A stretch of DNA of 39,482 bases from Tumebacillus lacus. GTDB lineage: Bacteria > Bacillota > Bacilli > Tumebacillales > Tumebacillaceae. Below the pieces are notes generated by a model, which saw only the letters and a list, made by a program, of their open reading frames with translations, did not search any database and was not told where the DNA came from. This document shows positions 8,623-15,766 of the stretch, piece after piece; position 1 is the stretch's first letter; every line of letters begins with the position of its first letter. The stretch is taken from assembly GCF_026410385.1 (NCBI RefSeq), contig NZ_JAPMLT010000019.1, positions 1 through 39,482 of the forward strand, in the 5' to 3' direction. The translations under genes and the position numbers were made by a program.

Positions 8623-8827
8623 CCACGATCCCTCCTCTTCCTAGTATCTGAATTCCTGTACACACTAGAGATTCCCTGCTATCTCCAATGAAAAAATTTT
8701 CAGAAAAATATACATAAAAAGGCAACGTCACTCCCCTCCGCCCAACATCAGGCCTGCCACCTTACGGGGGCGTCTTTGTGTGATACAATATTTCGAGAAG
8801 ACATGCCTACTAGGAGTGAACCGATAC

Positions 8828-9082
8828 ATGGCAGATAAAGAAAAACCTTTGCGTACCTTCAACAGCCGCGCCGCAGAAGAACTGTACCACGCCGGACGGC
8901 AGTTTTGGAAAACGCTCTTCCTGATCGTCGTGCTGGCGATCATCCTCTATATCACCCACTTCCTGTCGGCCGGATGGACGGTGCTGTTTGCGATCATCGG
9001 CTTTTTGATGTTGCTGATCACCGTCACGTACTCCGTGGGCCATTTTGTGCGCTTTTTGCTGTTCCGTTCCAGAAATCAATAA
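8828..9082 (+). CDS. Small two-helix membrane protein
   Basis: An 84-aa protein of unknown function starting MADKEKPLRTFNSRAAEEL. Two hydrophobic helices (about FLIVVLAIILYITHFL and VLFAIIGFLMLLITVTY) are separated by a short turn and followed by a basic tail (FRSRNQ). The frame opens upstream at 8780, but TAGGAGTGAA precedes the ATG at 8828, which also gives a sensible hydrophilic N-terminus. It is followed 89 bp later by the symporter gene, which has its own promoter. Confidence 0.7.
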   Translation: MADKEKPLRTFNSRAAEELYHAGRQFWKTLFLIVVLAIILYITHFLSAGWTVLFAIIGFLMLLITVTYSVGHFVRFLLFRSRNQ

Positions 9083-9103
9083 GCCAAGTCATAAATCCGA
9101 CTA

Positions 9104-9154
9104 TTGCCGAGTACTATTCTATGAGATAGAATAAGTCATCATCGAATCTCATAG
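9104..9154 (+). promoter_or_regulatory. Promoter and inverted repeat before the DAACS symporter
   Basis: TTGCCG (9104-9109) and TAGAAT (9127-9132) are spaced by 17 bp. A perfect 9-bp inverted repeat, CTATGAGAT (9119-9127) and ATCTCATAG (9146-9154), overlaps the -10 box and ends exactly at the GGGAGG ribosome site. Because its left half lies upstream of the expected transcript start, a protein operator is more likely than an RNA hairpin. Confidence 0.55.
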
Positions 9155-9171
9155 GGAGGTGCTTTTTCACA

Positions 9172-10488
9172 ATGGCAGTCGTTTCATGGATTGTTTCTGC
9201 ACTCTTGCTTTTCGTGCTCTATTTCTTGGCTGTGAAAAAAGTCGGCTTTGGCACCCGCGTCTTCGTCGCGATGGCGCTGGGCATCGGCGTCGGCGCGTAC
9301 TTTGGCGCGGATGCGGCCAAAGTCGGGCTGGTCGGCTCGGTCTACGTGAGCCTGATCAAAATGGTCGTCATCCCGCTGGTGGTCGGTGCGATCATCACGG
9401 CGATCACCGCACTGTCCGATCCGGGACAGTTGAAAAAGATCGGGATCAAGACGGTGAGCCTGTTCTTGATCACCACCGGCATCGCAGCGGTGATCGGTCT
9501 GCTCGTCGCGTTGGCGCTCGATCCGGGTGCCGGTATCCCGCTGACGCAGGACGAATCGTTCAAGCCGCGCGAAGTGCCGGCGTTTGACAAAGTCCTGCTC
9601 GACCTCGTGCCGTCCAACCCGATCAACGAGATGGCGAACGGCAAGATCGTGCCGTTGATCATCTTTGCGATCTTCATCGCCGTGGCGATCACCATCGAAG
9701 GGCAACGGCACCCGGAGCGGGTCAAACCGTTCAAATCGTTCATCGATTCGTTCACCCAGATCATGTTCCGCGTCACGAAGTTGGTGATCAAGCTGACTCC
9801 GTACGGCGTGTTTGGCCTGATGACGGCGATGGCGTCCAAATACGGTCTGTCCGCTCTGTTGCCGCTCGGCAAAGTGGTGCTCGCCGTCTATCTCGCCTGC
9901 CTGCTGCACATGGTGATCACGTACGGCGGCCTGCTGGCGTTCGTGGCGAAAGTCAATCCGCTGCGCTTCTTCAAAAAAGCGATCCCGACGATCTCGGTCG
10001 CTTTTACCACGCGCAGTTCCTATGCGACGCTGCCGGTCAATCTGGAGGTCATCACGAAACGGATGAAAGTGTCCGACAAGATCGCCTCGTTCGTCGCGCC
10101 GCTCGGTGCGACGATCAACATGAACGGCTGCGGCGGGCTGTATCCGGCGATTGTGGCCGTGTTCGTCGCTCGCGTGTACGGGATTGACCTCGGCTTCACC
10201 GACTACCTGATCCTCGTCGGTTCGGCGATCATCGCCTCGATCGGCACCGCCGGCGTACCGGGTCCGGCGACGATCTCGACGACCGTCGTCTTGACGGCGA
10301 TGGGTTTGCCGCTGGAAGGGTTCGCGCTGGTGCTCGGCATCGACGCGGTCATCGACATGGCCCGCACCGCCGTTAACGCCACCGGCACCACCGTCTCCGC
10401 CCTCGTCGTCGCCAACTCCGAAGGCGAGTTCGACCGCGACGCCTTCAACAACGAAGCGGACGAAGAACTGGAAGCGAGCGCGGCGTAA
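9172..10488 (+). CDS. Dicarboxylate/amino acid:cation symporter (DAACS; possibly cystine-type)
   Basis: A 438-aa integral membrane symporter of the glutamate-transporter fold. It has about eight helices, the re-entrant loop with Ser-rich AFTTRSSYATLPV, and the transport motif PLGATINMNGCGG. Glutamate and dicarboxylate members usually have NMDGT at the latter position, while cystine transporters of the TcyP group have QNGCAG, so a cystine-like or unusual substrate is possible. This is inference. A terminal acidic tail (EADEELEASAA) is present. A GGGAGGTG site precedes the ATG. It is a single gene with its own promoter and terminator. Confidence 0.9.
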   Translation: MAVVSWIVSALLLFVLYFLAVKKVGFGTRVFVAMALGIGVGAYFGADAAKVGLVGSVYVSLIKMVVIPLVVGAIITAITALSDPGQLKKIGIKTVSLFLITTGIAAVIGLLVALALDPGAGIPLTQDESFKPREVPAFDKVLLDLVPSNPINEMANGKIVPLIIFAIFIAVAITIEGQRHPERVKPFKSFIDSFTQIMFRVTKLVIKLTPYGVFGLMTAMASKYGLSALLPLGKVVLAVYLACLLHMVITYGGLLAFVAKVNPLRFFKKAIPTISVAFTTRSSYATLPVNLEVITKRMKVSDKIASFVAPLGATINMNGCGGLYPAIVAVFVARVYGIDLGFTDYLILVGSAIIASIGTAGVPGPATISTTVVLTAMGLPLEGFALVLGIDAVIDMARTAVNATGTTVSALVVANSEGEFDRDAFNNEADEELEASAA

Positions 10489-10533
10489 AAAGAGCCCCGT
10501 GATAAGCAAGGTACCGACCGAATCTTAGCAGGA

Positions 10534-10570
10534 AAAAAGGCTAGCCTTCACTCAGGAGGCTAGCCTTTCT
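10534..10570 (+). terminator. Terminator of the DAACS symporter gene
   Basis: AAAAGGCTAGCC and GGCTAGCCTTT form an 11-bp stem followed by TTT-CTCG. Confidence 0.8.
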
Positions 10571-10762
10571 CGTTCTTTCAGTCGTGTCATTCGTTTTACA
10601 TCCACGACGGCGCACATGAAACAGGAGATCTTTTTATGCAAATACTTTAATAAAAAAGATAAATTTATTAAAATATTCATACTAATGATAGGACAAAAGA
10701 ATCATCGTAATCGTGTTAAAAACATGTTAGTATTGAAATATCAAATAGAGGGAGTGTTGTAA

Positions 10763-11272
10763 ATGAAAAAGTCGAAGATTTTCGCAATGATGGCGTTGAG
10801 CGCGGCTGTGTTCGCCGGTTTGGGTTCTGCGGCGGAGGCAGCGACATTTGATCCGAACGCGACCTACAAAATTATCAACCAAGGCAGCGGGAAAGCCTTG
10901 GACGTAAAATTTAACTCCACCGATTCGGGCGAAATCATCCATCAGTGGGATTACCTAGGCTTGGCGAGCCAGCATTGGAAGCTGAAGCCGACCATGGACG
11001 GGTACTACTATCTGGTCAATGTAAACAGCGGGTTGGCAGCATACGCTAACGGATCTTCCAACGGCTCTGGCGTTTATCAAATGATCTTTGATAATCGTGA
11101 AAGCGAAAAATGGGATATCCAGCCGTTCGGCAGTGCCTACAAAATTGCCTCGAAGCCTTATGGCAAAGTCATGGATATTCGGTTAAACTCCCTTAGCAAT
11201 GGGGGCGTTGTTCATCTCTGGCAAGCCCTCTCTGACATTAACACTCAGGCCTGGACCATCGTGCCGCTTTAA
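10763..11272 (+). CDS. Secreted ricin-type (RICIN) beta-trefoil lectin, single domain
   Basis: A 169-aa exported carbohydrate-binding protein. A signal peptide (KKSKIFAMMALSAAVFAGLGSAAEA) is followed by one beta-trefoil with three subdomains ending in QxW-like motifs: QHW, a diverged EKW, and QAW. The opening YKIINQGSGKALDV is a typical RICIN repeat. No catalytic domain is attached. It is a paralogue of the two-domain lectin at 24006-24971, sharing the FDPNATYKI..NQGSGKALDV..IIHQWDY plan. GAGGGAGTG precedes the ATG. The AT-rich 190 bp upstream contrasts with the surrounding GC-rich genes, hinting at acquisition. Confidence 0.88.
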   Translation: MKKSKIFAMMALSAAVFAGLGSAAEAATFDPNATYKIINQGSGKALDVKFNSTDSGEIIHQWDYLGLASQHWKLKPTMDGYYYLVNVNSGLAAYANGSSNGSGVYQMIFDNRESEKWDIQPFGSAYKIASKPYGKVMDIRLNSLSNGGVVHLWQALSDINTQAWTIVPL

Positions 11273-11314
11273 TCACGCAGTCTAAAAACGGGCCAACTCC
11301 GGTTGTACCATGCA

Positions 11315-11352
11315 AAAGGACAAGCATCTACGTCAAGTAGGTGCTTGTCCTT
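11315..11352 (+). terminator. Long-stem terminator after the first lectin gene
   Basis: A 16-bp stem with one G-U pair (AAGGACAAGCATCTAC / GTAGGTGCTTGTCCTT) has a GTCAA loop and is followed by CTTTCTG. Its core GCAAGCATC-type sequence recurs in the hairpin at 25592-25634. Confidence 0.7.
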
Positions 11353-11418
11353 CTTTCTGTTACGTCTTGACTTCCCCCAGCAGGGGTTCGTTTTTAAATG
11401 CCAGTATACGGTGCAACG

Positions 11419-11456
11419 GGGTCGCGTTTTCTTCGAAGAAACTGCTGCGAGGCTTT
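11419..11456 (+). pseudogene. Fragment of a YeiH-family exporter gene
   Basis: About 38 bp match the intact yeiH-like gene at 21431-22495 (its part at about 22223-22261) almost base for base, including a 28-bp exact run with the palindrome TTCTTCGAAGAA. Translated in frame it reads CNGVAFSSKKLLR versus RNGIAFSSKKLLR. The similarity stops abruptly on both sides, so this is a gene shard in the debris zone at 11353-11826. Confidence 0.6.
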
Positions 11457-11482
11457 TTGCAGTGCTCTCTGATACAGGGGGC

Positions 11483-11780
11483 TTATTCGTTATAGATCTG
11501 CTTGATAATCTCCTCAATCTTCGGAGCCTGGATCTGGATATCCCTGACTTCTCCGCACTCCGCCAGCCTTTCAATCAACGGGATCGGCCGCACCTCCCGC
11601 TTGTCAAACGCGAGCCTCGCTTTCCCCGTCGTAGAGTGCTCCGTCCGGCAGCCGCCCTGTTTCCACCTGCCCGTGAAACTCCACCTCCAGCACGCTCGGC
11701 AGCGGGTGCTTCTCCCGCAGGTCTTCCAGCGTGCCGTCGTAAACCTTCCGCCCGTGATTGATGATCACGAGCTGTTTCCC
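11483..11780 (-). pseudogene. 3' remnant of an ABC transporter ATPase gene, frameshifted
   Basis: Read on the minus strand, this gives QLVIINHGRKVYDGTLEDL followed by REKHPLPSVLEVEFHG, the region after the H-loop in ABC-2-type exporter ATPases. A one-base frameshift near 11625 is needed to continue into RLAFDKREVRPIPLIERLAE and the typical ending DIQIQAPKIEEIIKQIYNE before TAA. The Walker A, signature and Walker B parts are missing. No partner permease gene remains, so this is a decayed end of a lost transporter. Confidence 0.7.
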
Positions 11781-11826
11781 ATAAGGAGCAAAATAATACC
11801 ATTTTCAAGAAAAAAAAAGCCATCCC

Positions 11827-12156
11827 CTATTTGTTCAGGGAAACGGCTTTTTGCACCTCGCGCTCCATGCGCCCGGTGAGAATATAAAAATACATCCGAA
11901 AATCGGCCCGCAACGACCACACCGGATGGCCGAACGTCGCCGGTTTGTTGCCTTCGATAAAGAAATGACTGTACCACGCCAGCCCGTACGCGATCACCGG
12001 GATCAGCAAGACCCACCACCAGTTCCCCGTCAGCAGGGCGGTCAGCAACAGCAGAAACACGCACGACGTGCCCACCGCATGCCAGACCCGCGTCGCTTTT
12101 TTGGCATGTTGCCGCACGTAATGCGGCCAAAATTCCTCATAGGAAGAAAAGTGCAA
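11827..12156 (-). CDS. DUF962 (Mpo1-like) membrane protein
   Basis: A 109-aa DUF962 protein with the family plan: an opening FSSYEEFWPHYVRQH, then HAVGT with a conserved His, two membrane helices, and HFFIEGNKPATFGHPVWSL followed by RADFRMYFYILTG. Eukaryotic relatives (Mpo1) are iron-dependent 2-hydroxy fatty acid dioxygenases; the bacterial role is unproven. I prefer the TTG at 12156, which has GAGAGGGGAAG upstream and starts at the domain edge, over the longer frame from 12216 that runs into the TetR promoter. It is divergent from the tetR-like gene and may share its control region. Confidence 0.8.
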   Translation of the reverse strand: MHFSSYEEFWPHYVRQHAKKATRVWHAVGTSCVFLLLLTALLTGNWWWVLLIPVIAYGLAWYSHFFIEGNKPATFGHPVWSLRADFRMYFYILTGRMEREVQKAVSLNK

Positions 12157-12209
12157 GCAGCTCTTCCCCTCTCTGTCCGTTTTCAAAATTTTATCACAAA
12201 TTGGTTCAC

Positions 12210-12239
12210 TTGACAAAACTAACGAACGTTAGTTATTCT
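12210..12239 (+). promoter_or_regulatory. TetR-gene promoter with embedded operator
   Basis: TTGACA (12210-12215) and TATTCT (12234-12239) are spaced by 18 bp. Between them lies the inverted repeat AACTAACG-AA-CGTTAGTT (12217-12234). The placement means a bound dimer would block RNA polymerase, as expected for autorepression by the TetR-family product encoded just downstream. Confidence 0.85.
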
Positions 12240-12262
12240 GTATCCAAGAGGTGATGTACCAA

Positions 12263-12868
12263 ATGACACCAACCACCAAAGAGCGCATCCTTGACGTCGC
12301 CATCGACCTCTTTTCCAAAAAGGGTTACAACGGCGTCTCCATCCGGGAGATCACCGGCGCTGTCGGGATCAAGGAAAGCTCACTCTATAACCATTTTACA
12401 AACAAAGACGAGATCCTCGGCACGATCCTCGAAAACTTTCGCATCGACTTTGCCCGGATCACACCGCCGCTTCAGGTGGTCGACGAGATCTTGAGCCGTA
12501 CCACGCCGGAGCAGTTTCTGCTCCAAGGCCTGCTCAACTTCAAAGCCCACGCCGCTCAGCCGCAGATCGGCAAGGTGTGGAACATCGTCTACGTCGAACA
12601 ATACCGCGACCCTCGCGCCCGCACGATCCTGCTCGATCACATGATCCAAGGCACTCTCGCCTGGCTGGAGCAGATCTTTGCCCGCTGGGTCGAGGCAGGG
12701 CTGATCAAACCGCTCTCGCCGCGCCTCTTGGCCGCCGAGTATCAATACCCGATCTTTGCGATGGTCACCGAGTTCAACCTGCTCAAATGGGAGGACAAAG
12801 ACACCTCGGAGATCGAGCAGCGCATGATCGACCACCTGCACTTTTTCTTGCAAGCCGTATCCGTTTGA
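12263..12868 (+). CDS. TetR/AcrR-family transcriptional regulator
   Basis: A 201-aa repressor. Residues about 5-50 form the TetR helix-turn-helix (ERILDVAIDLFSKKGYNGVS and IREITGAVGIKESSLYNHF), followed by an all-helical ligand domain. I chose the ATG at 12263, 9 nt after GAGGTG, instead of the GTG/ATG pair 9-12 bp upstream that overlaps the ribosome site. The alpha/beta hydrolase gene follows after 26 bp and is probably in the same operon, so the ligand may be a substrate or product of that enzyme (inference). A palindromic operator lies in its own promoter. Confidence 0.92.
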   Translation: MTPTTKERILDVAIDLFSKKGYNGVSIREITGAVGIKESSLYNHFTNKDEILGTILENFRIDFARITPPLQVVDEILSRTTPEQFLLQGLLNFKAHAAQPQIGKVWNIVYVEQYRDPRARTILLDHMIQGTLAWLEQIFARWVEAGLIKPLSPRLLAAEYQYPIFAMVTEFNLLKWEDKDTSEIEQRMIDHLHFFLQAVSV

Positions 12869-12894
12869 CCTGACCCTACAGGAGGCGATTCTTT

Positions 12895-13926
12895 ATGTTT
12901 AAAAAACTAGTCGGCGGCTACACCCCGGCCATTCCCGGCCCGAACGCCCTCTCCGCGATTGAAACGGTGACGCTCGGCGGCGTCCGGCAGTCCTACACGA
13001 TCCGCTCCCATGACCGCAGCCACCCGATCCTGCTTTTCCTGCACGGGGGACCCGGCGGCACGGAGCACGGCGCTCTGTTCCGACAAAACGCCGAGTTGGA
13101 AAAGCACTTCACCGTTGTCCACCTCGACCAACGGGGAGCCGGCAAGTCCTACCGCGACGACATCCCGCCGCAGACGATGACGCTCACTCGCATCGTCGAC
13201 GACGCGCACGAGTTGATCCTGCACCTGTGCCAACAACTCGGCCAACAGAAGGTCTTTGTCTTCGGCCACTCTTGGGGCACCGCGGTCGGGCTCGTGCTCG
13301 CCTACCGCTACCCGGAGGTCGTCCACGCCTACATCGGGGTCAACCAAGTCGTCAACCGCGCCGAAGAAGAGTCGATCTCCTATTCCTTCGCCCTCGCCGA
13401 AGCCCGTCTGCGCCGCAATCGCAAAGTCGAACAAGAGCTCATGCGCATCGGCGCTCCTGTCAACGGCATGTTCGACTCGATCCGTGACACGATCTCCGCC
13501 CGCGACTGCCTCGGCAAAGTCGGCGGCGTCACCGCCGACCCGAAGCATCTGATGCGTTGGGCGATAAGCAACGTCCTCGCGCCCGAGTTCACGTGGCCGG
13601 AACGGCTGCGCTATCTGAAAGCGCTGAAGTTCTCGATGAACCACGCGTGGTCGGAGATGGCCGCCTGCAATTTCCCCCAGCAGATCAAGGAGATCAAAGT
13701 CCCGGTCTTCTTCGTCGCCGGACGCAAAGACCGCGTCACCAACGCCGCGCTCACCAAACAGTATCTGAACCAGCTCAAAGCCCCGTACAAACAGCTCCTC
13801 CTGCTGGAGCAAGCCGGCCACCTCGCCAACTACGAACAGCCGGAGCTGTTCTGCTCCTTTCTGATCGACACCGTCCGCCCCGTCGGACTGCGCACAGACG
13901 CAGAAAAACCCCGCATCGCCAACTAG
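12895..13926 (+). CDS. Alpha/beta hydrolase, proline iminopeptidase-like (S33 type)
   Basis: A 343-aa serine hydrolase. It has the oxyanion motif LFLHGGPGG, the DQRGAGKS segment typical of the S33 prolyl aminopeptidase group, the nucleophile elbow GHSWGT with S126, the acid D279 (AGRKD) and the base H309 (AGH). The triad is complete, so it should be active. No signal peptide is seen. Known S33 members remove N-terminal proline or act on other esters and amides; the true substrate is not evident. An AGGAGG site lies before the ATG, and it follows the TetR gene by 26 bp. Confidence 0.88.
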   Translation: MFKKLVGGYTPAIPGPNALSAIETVTLGGVRQSYTIRSHDRSHPILLFLHGGPGGTEHGALFRQNAELEKHFTVVHLDQRGAGKSYRDDIPPQTMTLTRIVDDAHELILHLCQQLGQQKVFVFGHSWGTAVGLVLAYRYPEVVHAYIGVNQVVNRAEEESISYSFALAEARLRRNRKVEQELMRIGAPVNGMFDSIRDTISARDCLGKVGGVTADPKHLMRWAISNVLAPEFTWPERLRYLKALKFSMNHAWSEMAACNFPQQIKEIKVPVFFVAGRKDRVTNAALTKQYLNQLKAPYKQLLLLEQAGHLANYEQPELFCSFLIDTVRPVGLRTDAEKPRIAN

Positions 13927-13941
13927 GCGGTGCGGGGTTTT
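13905..13941. terminator. Terminator overlapping the hydrolase stop codon, shared with the cupin gene
   Basis: A 16-bp stem (AAAACCCCGCATCGCC / GGCGGTGCGGGGTTTT, one G-U) has loop AACTA, and the TAG stop at 13924-13926 sits in it. A and T runs on both sides suit convergent genes. Confidence 0.85.
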
Positions 13942-13950
13942 CTCTATTCA

Positions 13951-14406
13951 TTATTTCCAAGCGTCCGGACGGCCCGGGATCACGATGCCGTCGCCAAGGG
14001 TCGCCTGTGTGAGCGAGTGCTCCTTCGCTTGGATGACGATGTAATGCAAGTCTTCCGTGGAGTTGTTGCGCCACGAGCGGTTGCCCTCGGTCCCGACGCG
14101 GATGACGGTGCCTTCCTGGACCGGGATCTCTTGGCCGTCGACCATAAACTGGCCGCTGCCTTTGACAAAGATGTAGACCTCTTCATTTTCCTTGTGCTGA
14201 TGCTGGAACGGCATGACCACGCCAGCGGGCAACACGTTCATCGAGATCTCCATCCCGGTCATGCCGAGCAGATCTTTCAGGAACAGCTTGCCGTTCGCCG
14301 TAAAGCCCGGGAACTCCGTCGCATAGCCGCCGACCTGCTCCCACTCGCCGACCTGAGCCGCCGTGAAATGATCGCCTTGCAAAATCTTCTCCACCATTTT
14401 TTCCAC
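13951..14406 (-). CDS. Cupin-domain protein
   Basis: A 151-aa single-domain cupin. The first motif is recognisable in PFQHQHKENEEVYIFVKGSG, with the metal-binding His pair and Glu; the second motif is weaker (EDLHYIVIQ). Family members are metal-dependent oxygenases, isomerases or sugar-binding proteins, so no reaction is assigned. The open frame extends upstream, but AAAGGGTGG lies 8 nt before the GTG at 14406, giving VEKMVEKILQGDHF. It may share transcription with the membrane protein gene 62 bp upstream. Confidence 0.82.
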   Translation of the reverse strand: MEKMVEKILQGDHFTAAQVGEWEQVGGYATEFPGFTANGKLFLKDLLGMTGMEISMNVLPAGVVMPFQHQHKENEEVYIFVKGSGQFMVDGQEIPVQEGTVIRVGTEGNRSWRNNSTEDLHYIVIQAKEHSLTQATLGDGIVIPGRPDAWK

Positions 14407-14468
14407 AGAAGACACCACCCTTTGCTTTTCTCTTCTCCATTTTACCAAAACAAACAGGAAGTCACCTA

Positions 14469-15647
14469 TTAAATTTTTGTGCGTTCTTTTTTCACGACAG
14501 CGAGCAAGGCCAGCACCGCGCTGACAGCAGCGATGATCCCGAGCGTCGTCGCCGGAGCGGTCAGATTGAGATCCTTTTGGAAATACAGAATGTCGCGCAG
14601 GCCCTCGACGGCAAAGCGCAGCGGCAGCCACGACATCAGCCAGTCTTGGGTCACGCCCGGCAGGAACTCCATCGGCAGGCCCAGCACCGGACCGCCAAAG
14701 AAGAACACGAGGATAAACAGCGGCATCCCGGCAAATCCGAGCCAGTTGACCACCATCGTCTGCAACAGGAAGAACGAGTAGCAGACAAACGTCAGGAACA
14801 GCCACAGCTTGCCGGTGTCGGGCACATCCATTCCCAATACCCCCTGCGTGATCAGCAAGGCCACCGCAGCCGCCAGACCCGCGTACACCGCGCCGCTCAA
14901 CAGTTGAGCGACCCATGCGCCAAAGCGGCGCCCCGGCACCTGCACCTTGCCCCGTGCCAGGAACAGCAGAACCGTGCCGATCATGCCGCCCAGCCACATC
15001 AGTGAGGTCAGCATCACCGGCGCGTTGCCGCCGACACTGTTCGCGCCGACCGCGTTGACCGGGAGCACCGTCGCGGTCAAGGGTGTCGCCAGCGCGCGCG
15101 CTTGGGCGACGCTCAGTTGACCGCCGCGCTGCTCGATCTGGGTGAGCAGTTGGTCGCGCAGTTGCCCGTTCACCGCCGCGATCATCTTTTCAAAACCGGT
15201 GCCGACCGCCTGGGCGCCGTTAAAGTTTTTGCCTTGGTTGACGAGGATCTTCACCTCCGGCGATTGCGGCTGAGGGCTTTGCAGAGACAGGAGTTTTTGC
15301 GTCATGTCTGCCGGGAGCACGACCGCTCCGTAGTAGGTTTGGCGATCCAGCGCATCCAGCGCCGCCTGTTCGCTGTCCAGCACGGTAAAGACAAACGGCG
15401 AAGGATCACCGGTCGGCGTCGTGCCGGCCGTCAGTTTGTCTTGGATCAGTTTGCCGAAGTTCATCTCTTGCCCGGTCGGCCATTTCGCCCCGGTATCCTG
15501 CATCACCAACGCCACCGGCATGTTTTGCGGCAGCGGGCTCATCGTCGATCCAAAGTTGGCAAAGGCGAGGAGCGTCACCACGACGGTGATCGCCAACAGA
15601 CCCAGCCAGACTTGTTTTTGTTTGAAAAAGTCCCCGAAGCTTTTCAT
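14469..15647 (-). CDS. YhgE/DUF3533-like ABC-2-type membrane protein
   Basis: A 392-aa membrane protein. One N-terminal helix (about residues 15-33) is followed by a large external domain of roughly 180 residues and five or six C-terminal helices. This is the topology of ABC-2 permeases and the Pip/YhgE and DUF3533 relatives, including LPQNMPVALVMQDTGAKWPTG early in the external domain. Its role could be export or envelope stress. The ATG at 15647 is chosen because AAGGAGTGAGGG precedes it; a longer frame from 15701 overlaps the promoter. An RND pump gene lies upstream and the cupin gene downstream. Confidence 0.8.
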   Translation of the reverse strand: MKSFGDFFKQKQVWLGLLAITVVVTLLAFANFGSTMSPLPQNMPVALVMQDTGAKWPTGQEMNFGKLIQDKLTAGTTPTGDPSPFVFTVLDSEQAALDALDRQTYYGAVVLPADMTQKLLSLQSPQPQSPEVKILVNQGKNFNGAQAVGTGFEKMIAAVNGQLRDQLLTQIEQRGGQLSVAQARALATPLTATVLPVNAVGANSVGGNAPVMLTSLMWLGGMIGTVLLFLARGKVQVPGRRFGAWVAQLLSGAVYAGLAAAVALLITQGVLGMDVPDTGKLWLFLTFVCYSFFLLQTMVVNWLGFAGMPLFILVFFFGGPVLGLPMEFLPGVTQDWLMSWLPLRFAVEGLRDILYFQKDLNLTAPATTLGIIAAVSAVLALLAVVKKERTKI

Positions 15648-15671
15648 TTTCTCCCTCACTCCTTTGCCCTC

Positions 15672-15701
15672 AGTATATTCTGAGTGAGTACTCAATTGCA
15701 A
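15672..15701 (-). promoter_or_regulatory. Promoter with palindromic operator for the DUF3533-like gene
   Basis: On the minus strand TTGCAA (15701-15696) and TATACT (15677-15672) are 18 bp apart. The spacer contains TGAGTGAGTACTCA (15681-15694), with arms TGAGT/ACTCA, a likely TetR-type operator. The palindrome GTCATATGAC lies further upstream at 15725-15734 and recurs before the RND gene. Confidence 0.75.
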
Positions 15702-15710
15702 GTCATAAAA

Positions 15711-15747
15711 GAGAAATCCACCCGGTCATATGACGAGTGGATTTCTC
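15711..15747. terminator. Terminator after the RND pump gene
   Basis: GAGAAATCCAC and GTGGATTTCTC form an 11-bp stem. The 15-nt loop carries the palindrome GTCATATGAC. On the minus strand CTTTT follows. Confidence 0.65.
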
Positions 15748-15766
15748 GATGTTTGGCACAGGCCGA

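Noticed and set aside
7303-8691. Plus-strand frame of 462 codons opposite the histidine kinase
   Set aside because: His/Arg/Gln-rich shadow of a GC-rich gene; the opposite strand carries all histidine kinase motifs.
8774-8789. TACAAT-like -10 box before the two-helix membrane protein
   Set aside because: No acceptable -35 box at the right spacing, so it is not listed as a promoter.
14407-14997. Possible N-terminal extension of the cupin protein
   Set aside because: It overlaps the start of the membrane-protein terminus antisense/out of frame and has no domain; AAAGGGTGG supports the GTG at 14406.
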